Assembly (NCBI GenBank): GCA_900549525.1
Contig: UWSJ01000033.1
Span: 1-19,202 of the forward strand
Length of the DNA: 19,202 nucleotides
Direction of reading: 5' to 3'
DNA from: an uncultured Coriobacteriaceae bacterium
GTDB taxonomy: Bacteria; Actinomycetota; Coriobacteriia; Coriobacteriales; Atopobiaceae
Shown here: positions 14,674-19,202 of the stretch, in pieces
Layout: each line of letters starts with the position of its first letter
How positions within the stretch are numbered: position 1 is the stretch's first letter
Program-made: the position numbers and the translations under genes
Notes under the pieces: generated by a model
What the model was told of the DNA's origin: nothing
Database searches by the model: none
Seen by the model: the letters and a program-made list of their open reading frames with translations, nothing else

Positions 14674-14724
14674 TACAATGACATGATGGATTACCGGTGA
14701 TGGGCGTCCGCAAGGGCGCCCATC
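14674..14724 (+). promoter_or_regulatory. Possible murA promoter (-10) and leader hairpin
   Basis: TACAAT (14674-14679, 5 of 6 to the -10 consensus) lies in the atpC-murA gap; I see no convincing -35 box at the right distance. About 20 bases on, GATGGGCGTCC (14699-14709) pairs with GGGCGCCCATC (14714-14724, one G-U) around the GNRA tetraloop GCAA. No T-run follows, so it looks more like a leader structure than a terminator. Confidence 0.4.
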
Positions 14725-14768
14725 GTGGCATATGCGGCGGCCGGCTGGCCGTTTATCGCGGAGGAGTC

Positions 14769-16049
14769 ATGGACGTCATCAAGGTCGGGGGAGGCTTTCC
14801 CATCTCGGGAGTGGTTCATGTGGGCGGGGCAAAGAACTCCGCCCTCAAGCTCATGGCGGCGACAATCATGGCGCCCGGTGTAACCACGCTCACCAACGTC
14901 CCCAACATTTCGGACGTGCACGTTATGGGCAAGGTCCTTAAGCGCCTGGGGGCGACCATCGACGTCGTCGACGAGCATTCCCTCGTCATCGATACCTCGG
15001 CTGTCGACAAGTGGGAGACTCCCTACGAGCTTGTTGCCAAGATGCGCGCGTCCACGGCGGTGCTCGGCCCCTTGCTCGCCCGGTTTGGCAAGGCTGTCGT
15101 GGCCATGCCGGGTGGCTGCAACATCGGTGCCCGCAAGATCGACCTTCACATCCTTGGGCTCGAGGCCCTTGGGGTCGAGTTTGAGGTCGCGCACGGCAAC
15201 ATCCACGCAAGTGCGCCGTCCGGCATCATCGGCAACGCCGTCACGCTTGAATTTGCCAGTGTGGGCGCCACGGAGAACCTCATGATGGCCTCCGTCCACG
15301 CCAAGGGCACCACCGTCATCGACAACGCGGCGCGCGAGCCTGAGATCGTTGACCTCGCGAACATGCTCAACGAGATGGGCGCCAAGATTCGTGGCGCGGG
15401 TACCCCGCTTATCGAGATCGAGGGCGTGTGCGAGCTCCACCCGGTGGAGCACCGTGTCGTGGGCGACCGCATCGAGGCGGGCACCTTCCTCGCCGCTGGC
15501 GCCATTGCGGGCGGCCCGGTTCGTGTTACGGGCTTTGACCCCAACCACCTCGGCCTTGTCCTCAAAAAGTACGAGGCCATGGGCTGCACGCTTGAGCGCG
15601 AGGAGAACGGCTGCAAGATCTGGCGCGAGGGAAGGCTCCACTCGGTCGACATTCAGACGCTTCCCTACCCCGGGTTCCCCACCGACATGCAGGCGCAGAC
15701 CATGGCGCTGCTCGCCCTTGCGGACGGTCAGTGCATCGTGACGGAGAACGTGTTCGAGAACCGCTTCATGTTTGCCGGAGAGATTGCGCGCATGGGGGCC
15801 GACATCCGCATCGAGGGCCATCATGCCATCGTGCGCGGCGTTGAGCGTCTCTCGGGGGCGCAGGTCAAGTCGCCTGAACTTCGCGGAGGTGCCTCGCTTG
15901 TGCTCGCGGGCCTCGTCGCCGATGGTGAGACCACAGTTTCCAACATCTTCCACATCGAACGTGGCTACGAGCACTTCGTCAACAAGCTCAGGGGGCTGGG
16001 CGCCCATGCCGAGCGCGTCAGTATCCCTGATGACGAGGCGGGGGAGTAG
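14769..16049 (+). CDS. murA: UDP-N-acetylglucosamine 1-carboxyvinyltransferase
   Basis: MurA transfers enolpyruvate from PEP to UDP-GlcNAc, the first committed step of peptidoglycan synthesis in the cytoplasm. The 426-residue protein has the substrate-binding GGAKNSAL (19-26, Lys22 and Asn23), the catalytic loop MPGGCNIGARKIDLH (113-127) with Cys117, the residue alkylated by fosfomycin, and PYPGFPTDMQAQTM later on. Family members usually read GARP where this has GARK. GGAGG four bases before ATG 14769 decides the start; an in-frame ATG at 14697 would add 24 residues of non-family sequence through a hairpin. A small membrane-protein gene follows after one base. Length is normal. Confidence 0.96.
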   Translation: MDVIKVGGGFPISGVVHVGGAKNSALKLMAATIMAPGVTTLTNVPNISDVHVMGKVLKRLGATIDVVDEHSLVIDTSAVDKWETPYELVAKMRASTAVLGPLLARFGKAVVAMPGGCNIGARKIDLHILGLEALGVEFEVAHGNIHASAPSGIIGNAVTLEFASVGATENLMMASVHAKGTTVIDNAAREPEIVDLANMLNEMGAKIRGAGTPLIEIEGVCELHPVEHRVVGDRIEAGTFLAAGAIAGGPVRVTGFDPNHLGLVLKKYEAMGCTLEREENGCKIWREGRLHSVDIQTLPYPGFPTDMQAQTMALLALADGQCIVTENVFENRFMFAGEIARMGADIRIEGHHAIVRGVERLSGAQVKSPELRGGASLVLAGLVADGETTVSNIFHIERGYEHFVNKLRGLGAHAERVSIPDDEAGE

Positions 16050-16050
16050 C

Positions 16051-16260
16051 GTGCTCCGCCCGAGGGGGCAGGTTCGGCCTCAGGACACGGGCTTCGTTGA
16101 CTTCAGCCGTACCAACGCCGGGCCTTCCTATCACGACAGGATGGTCACGCACCGCTTTCGTGGTCGGCTAATCGTGCCTGTCTCGGTGATCCTCGCCCTG
16201 TTCATGGCGCTTGCGTGCTGGCTGCTGTCCGTCAGCGGAGTTATTGGAAAACTACCTTAA
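16051..16260 (+). CDS. Small single-span membrane protein following murA
   Basis: GTG at 16051 is one base after the murA TAG and four bases after GGGGAG, so coupled translation is plausible. The 69-residue product has a polar basic N-terminal half (MLRPRGQVRPQDTGFVDFSR at its start), then RGRL and one hydrophobic span (about 39-60) ending near VSGVIGKLP. The predicted topology puts the N-terminus in the cytoplasm. I do not recognise a family. The stop TAA is at 16258-16260. An alternative is a shorter product from ATG 16141, which has a weaker ribosome site. The evidence is start context, spacing and a clean membrane segment, not homology. Confidence 0.55.
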   Translation: MLRPRGQVRPQDTGFVDFSRTNAGPSYHDRMVTHRFRGRLIVPVSVILALFMALACWLLSVSGVIGKLP

Positions 16261-16316
16261 GCAACTTCATAGCCACGCCCGAGAGGGCGTATCCATGGAG
16301 TACGGAGGTCTTGGGA

Positions 16317-16736
16317 ATGAAGATGAAAAGCGAGGAGCACGCCCTCACGAGCGCGGGCGAGGACTATCTCGAGGCCATCTATCGCATCATGTGCGAGCAC
16401 CCCGGAGACGAGTCTGTCCGTTCGGTTGACGTCTCGGAGCAGCTCGGGGTCTCGAAGGCGAGCGTCAACAAGGCGCTTACGGCCCTCAAGGAAGGCGGAT
16501 TCGTCGACCAGACCCGCTACGGACGCGTTGAGCTCACCGAGACGGGTCGGGCCTATGCAGCCGAAGTGTGGCGCCGTCACCGCATGCTCAGGAGCTTCCT
16601 CAGAACCGAGCTCGGCGTCGACCCCGAAGTTGCCAACGACGAGGCCTGCCAAATGGAACATGCGCTCTCGCGCGACACGACGCGACGGCTGATGGCCTAC
16701 CTTGAGCGCCAGGGCGTCGTCATCGACCACGAGTAG
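16317..16736 (+). CDS. DtxR/MntR-family metal-dependent transcriptional regulator, short form
   Basis: The 139-residue protein has the family's N-terminal LTSAGEDYLEAIYRI (10-24), a winged helix-turn-helix (SVDVSEQLGVSKASVNKALT, 36-55; VELTETGRAYA, 71-81) and a dimerisation/metal domain with RRHRML (86-91) and NDEACQMEHALS (107-118). It lacks the C-terminal SH3/FeoA-like domain of DtxR and IdeR, as MntR does. Putative metal ligands are Asp16, His88, Cys111, Glu114 and His115. Asp at the first site is MntR-like while Cys at 111 is DtxR-like, so manganese versus iron cannot be decided here. GGAGGT seven bases before ATG 16317 supports the start. I see no clear metal-box operator or promoter in its upstream region, and no transporter gene nearby. 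Confidence 0.9.
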   Translation: MKMKSEEHALTSAGEDYLEAIYRIMCEHPGDESVRSVDVSEQLGVSKASVNKALTALKEGGFVDQTRYGRVELTETGRAYAAEVWRRHRMLRSFLRTELGVDPEVANDEACQMEHALSRDTTRRLMAYLERQGVVIDHE

Positions 16737-16906
16737 GGTGACGCGTTCCTCCGCGCTTTCTATGTAGATGAGTCGGGCGCTGGGGAAGGGCGCTAGTATC
16801 ACAATCGTTGCACACCTGTGCCTTGCTAACGACGAGGACAGCGCCAGAGGCTCGGTAGCGAGATTCCCCTTTGGTGCGAAGCGCGCACTAGAACGAATGG
16901 AGCATC

Positions 16907-17794
16907 GTGAAGGCCATCATTCCCGCTGCCGGTCTCGGCACCCGATTCCTGCCTGCCACTAAGGCGATCCCCAAGGAGTTGCTGCCCGTTCACGGGATTC
17001 CCGTCATCGAGCATGTCGTGGAGGAGGCTCTTGCGGTCGACGGCGTCGACGGCGTTGTCATCGTCAACTCGCACGAGAAGCCGGGTATCGAGAACCACTT
17101 CAAGCGCGATGTCGACCTCGAGCAGACGCTGCACGCTCGCGGCAAGGAGAAGCTTGCGGACGCCGTGCGTCACTCCGGCGAGCTTCCGGTCTCCTTCGTG
17201 TACCAGGAGAAGGCCCTCGGTCTCGGCAACGCGGTCATGCAGGCGGCTCCTGTCGTGGGCAACGACCCCTTCCTCGTGCTGCTCGGCGACTATTTCGTGC
17301 CCGACTTCGAGATGTGCCGCCGCATGAAGGCCGTTTCCGACGCTCACGACGGCGCATCGGTTATCGCCGTTGCCCCCGTGCCCGCCGACCAGGTTTCCCG
17401 TTACGGCATCATTTCCGGTGCCTGCGTGTCCGATGGGGAGGCCACGACCCCCGGCGCCGTCTGGAAGGTTGACGGCCTGGTTGAGAAGCCCGCCCCCGAG
17501 GACGCTCCGAGCAATCTGTTCATCGTCGGGCGCTACCTGCTCACTCCGCGCGTGATGGAGCTGCTCTCCACGCAGGAGCCGGGTGCTGGCAACGAGATCC
17601 AGCTGACCGACGCCATGGTGCGCCTTCTCGCCGATGAGGAGATGTACGCTCTTGTCGTCGACATTGACGAGGGTCGAGACACCGGTACGCCCGCTGCCTG
17701 GGCCGGCGTCAACGCCCGTGCCGCGCTCGAGGACCCAGCGTCTCGCGAGGCCTTCATCGAGGCCCTCGGCCCTGCCGTGGAGCTTCTGCGCTAA
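16907..17794 (+). CDS. galU: UTP-glucose-1-phosphate uridylyltransferase
   Basis: GalU makes UDP-glucose from UTP and glucose 1-phosphate, for envelope and exopolysaccharide synthesis and galactose use. The 295-residue protein opens with the nucleotide-binding AAGLGTRFLPATKAIPKELL (7-26) and has VIEHVVEEAL (33-42), YQEKALGLGNAV, LLGDYFVPD and GLVEKPAPED, with a late DTGTPAAWAGVNARAAL matching the family's DxGxPxGY/N segment. Length is normal. The start is GTG 16907 with GGAG four bases upstream. The 170-base gap before it holds no gene; TAGTAT at 16794-16799 is a weak possible -10. A strong terminator follows, so galU is probably its own unit. The bacterial GalU assignment is firm; a homologue acting on another sugar phosphate cannot be excluded from sequence alone. 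Confidence 0.95.
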   Translation: MKAIIPAAGLGTRFLPATKAIPKELLPVHGIPVIEHVVEEALAVDGVDGVVIVNSHEKPGIENHFKRDVDLEQTLHARGKEKLADAVRHSGELPVSFVYQEKALGLGNAVMQAAPVVGNDPFLVLLGDYFVPDFEMCRRMKAVSDAHDGASVIAVAPVPADQVSRYGIISGACVSDGEATTPGAVWKVDGLVEKPAPEDAPSNLFIVGRYLLTPRVMELLSTQEPGAGNEIQLTDAMVRLLADEEMYALVVDIDEGRDTGTPAAWAGVNARAALEDPASREAFIEALGPAVELLR

Positions 17795-17819
17795 GCGCGC
17801 GTTCATGAGGTAACAGAGC

Positions 17820-17858
17820 AGGCCCTGCGGGAATTCGTCCGCGGGGCCTTTCTTTTTT
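17820..17858 (+). terminator. Intrinsic terminator after galU
   Basis: AGGCCCTGCGG (17820-17830) pairs with CCGCGGGGCCT (17839-17849), an 11-bp stem with one G-U pair and an 8-base loop, followed by TTCTTTTTT to 17858. It is the strongest terminator in the window. The next ATG is only 15 bases further on, so that gene may rely on read-through or on a promoter I cannot see. Confidence 0.92.
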
Positions 17859-17873
17859 CGAGGGGTTCCGTGC

Positions 17874-19202
17874 ATGCACATCATCAACTTCACCGGGGAC
17901 ACATGGCTCACCCGCACCGATGACGACGAGGCGCACGAAGACGCGTTGCGGGTTGCCGATGCCATGGGGGCGCTTGCCCAGGAGTCCAGGCCGGGTTCGA
18001 CCGTCTATGTTGGCTATGACGCGAGGCCGCTGTCCGTGGCCCTTGCTCGTGAGGTTGGCGAGGTGCTTGCGGCACGCGGCGTGCGTTCGCTGGTCTCGGA
18101 CGTGTACTGCCCCCTGCCGGCCCTTTGCGAGGCCGTGAGGCTTGATGGGTTGGCGTTCGGGGCCATCATGCTTACCGCGGGCAACAAGCCCGAGGACTAC
18201 TTTGGCATCCGCATCCGCATGGCGGACGGCTCCGCAGTAACGACATCCGACTCCGACGAGCTTGAGGCCAAGATCGTACCCGAGCTTCCGGCGGCGCGCG
18301 GGGAGACGGAGCTCGTCGACCTTATGACCCCGTATCTCGAGCGGCTTTCCTCCTTCACGACTGCGGGGTGCATTGCGGAGAAGGAACCGCTTGTCGTATG
18401 TGATCCGATGGGCGGGGCAACGAGCGGGCACGCTGCTCGGCTTTTGGGTGCGCTTGGAGCCCGGGTTATCGAGATCCATGGGCCCGACGAGGGGGCTGAG
18501 GGGGTTCACCCCGAGGTCGTGGAGCCCTGGATTGACGACTGTGAGCAGGCCGTTGCGGAGTCGGGCGCTGTCTGTGGGGTGGCCATTGACGGCTCGGGCG
18601 AGCGGCTCGCCATCGTCGACGAGACGGGCGCCGCCGTCAGTCCGCACCTCATGGTCGCCCTCCTTATGGAGTATCTGGTGCGGACAAAGGGCTTTACCGG
18701 GCGCATGGTCGCGCCGATTTTTACGTCGACGGTCGTCCGCCGTCAGGCGGAGCGTCTTGGCGTGCCACTCACAGTGACGCCGGCAGGCTATATGTGGATG
18801 CGCGAGGAAATGGCCGAGGAAGACGTCGTGTGCGCGGGGGACGCCATCGGTGGCGTGTGCATCCCCGCACTCGGCCTGGAGCGAGACGCACTTGGTGCTG
18901 CGGCCGTCATATTGGAGGCGATCGCAAGCGAAGACAAACCCCTGTCTCACATAGTGAAAGGGCTTGAGGACAAGCTTGGAACCATGGAGTACGGCAGACA
19001 GGACGTGCGTATGGGTGCCGGCGACGTCCAGGTGCTGAGAAACGCGCTGCCGGGGGTCAACCCCACGGAAGTGGCGGGCATGGCGGTCGACTCCGTCTCA
19101 CACCCCGCGGGGGCCCTGCGCGTGGGGCTTGGCGACGGGTCATGGGTGCTCGTCCGCCCGTCGGCCCGCTCCCCCCTCGCCCGCGTCTACGCGGAGGCCC
19201 CG
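17874..19202 (+). CDS. Phosphohexomutase-superfamily homologue lacking catalytic residues (3' end outside window)
   Basis: An open frame of 443 codons runs from ATG 17874 (GAGGGG eight bases upstream) to the window edge without a stop. Its fold landmarks are those of the alpha-D-phosphohexomutases (phosphoglucomutase/phosphomannomutase): VGYDARPLS (46-54), VVCDPMGGATSG in domain 2, and RPSARSPLARVYAEA (428-442) in the C-terminal phosphate loop. The active-site motifs are altered. TASHNP reads TAGNKP (101-106), so Gly103 replaces the phosphoserine. The metal loop DGDADR reads DGSGER (239-244). The sugar loop GEESGG reads GDAIGG (322-327). The phosphate loop SGTEP reads SARSP (430-434). It is therefore probably not a conventional mutase and may be a sugar-phosphate-binding or regulatory paralogue. 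Being next to galU suggests a sugar-nucleotide context. The frame is intact with ordinary codon use, so it is not a decaying pseudogene. Confidence 0.85.
   Translation, partial: MHIINFTGDTWLTRTDDDEAHEDALRVADAMGALAQESRPGSTVYVGYDARPLSVALAREVGEVLAARGVRSLVSDVYCPLPALCEAVRLDGLAFGAIMLTAGNKPEDYFGIRIRMADGSAVTTSDSDELEAKIVPELPAARGETELVDLMTPYLERLSSFTTAGCIAEKEPLVVCDPMGGATSGHAARLLGALGARVIEIHGPDEGAEGVHPEVVEPWIDDCEQAVAESGAVCGVAIDGSGERLAIVDETGAAVSPHLMVALLMEYLVRTKGFTGRMVAPIFTSTVVRRQAERLGVPLTVTPAGYMWMREEMAEEDVVCAGDAIGGVCIPALGLERDALGAAAVILEAIASEDKPLSHIVKGLEDKLGTMEYGRQDVRMGAGDVQVLRNALPGVNPTEVAGMAVDSVSHPAGALRVGLGDGSWVLVRPSARSPLARVYAEAP

Noticed and set aside
12713..14731. 672-codon minus-strand open frame opposite atpD and atpC
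   Set aside because: Codon-bias shadow of atpD and atpC, with no start signal and no recognisable family.
14697..14768. Earlier murA start at ATG 14697
   Set aside because: It has no ribosome site, lies at the edge of a strong hairpin and adds residues not found in the family. ATG 14769 follows GGAGGAG.
16244..16272. Possible promoter TTGGAA with TCATAG ahead of the DtxR-type regulator
   Set aside because: The -10 matches only two of six consensus positions, and no metal-box palindrome overlaps it.
16810..16821. Short inverted repeat GCACA-CC-TGTGC upstream of galU
   Set aside because: Five-base arms are expected by chance in a sequence this long, and no promoter is placed around it.
17990..18003. 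GGTTCGA resembling a tRNA T-loop
   Set aside because: It lies in the coding frame of the phosphohexomutase homologue, with no acceptor or anticodon stems around it. No tRNA was found in the window.

Overview
The window is GC-rich, gene-dense bacterial chromosome. The product families, the gene order (L31-like tail, DUF1385, prfA, prmC, sua5/tsaC, rpiB, upp, atp operon, murA, DtxR-type regulator, galU, phosphohexomutase homologue) and the many strong GGAGG-type ribosome binding sites fit a host-associated high-GC actinobacterium. My best guess is the class Coriobacteriia (Olsenella/Atopobium/Collinsella-like). That placement is inference from context, not from a marker-gene search.

Layout. 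1-171 is the Ala/Lys/Glu-rich C-terminal tail of a gene entering from the left (probably rpmE), closed by an intrinsic terminator. 337-1506 is a DUF1385 membrane protein. 1580-1881 holds the wreck of a GT39/ArnT-like glycosyltransferase. 1891-3033 (minus strand) is a DUF2974 alpha/beta-hydrolase-like protein. From about 3100 everything runs on the plus strand: a candidate promoter and a possible 8-residue leader ORF, prfA, a terminator, a PrmC-TsaC fusion, rpiB and upp. Then a new promoter with nested inverted repeats opens a complete F-type ATP synthase operon (small membrane protein, a, c, b, delta, alpha, gamma, beta, epsilon; 7395-14659). It is followed by murA, a 69-residue membrane protein, a short DtxR/MntR-type regulator, galU with a terminator, and a phosphohexomutase homologue that runs off the right edge.

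How the genes work together. RF1 (PrfA) is the substrate of the PrmC half of the fusion, which methylates the GGQ glutamine; the TsaC half makes threonylcarbamoyl-AMP for tRNA t6A, so the fusion links two translation-fidelity functions. RpiB and Upp feed pentose phosphate and pyrimidine salvage. The atp operon supplies the proton-driven ATP synthase (or ATPase). MurA and GalU supply UDP-sugar precursors for the envelope.

Most of the window is housekeeping. The points most worth a second look are: a phosphohexomutase homologue that has lost the catalytic serine and the metal and sugar loops; a leader ORF ending in the RF1-specific codon UAG ahead of prfA, in a region where TAG is the commonest stop and TGA is nearly absent; nested palindromes over the atp promoter; an unusually short c subunit without the usual glycine pattern; a signal-peptide-like leader on the b subunit; an internal repeat in the delta subunit; and the glycosyltransferase relic. 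I found no CRISPR array, insertion sequence, tRNA or rRNA.
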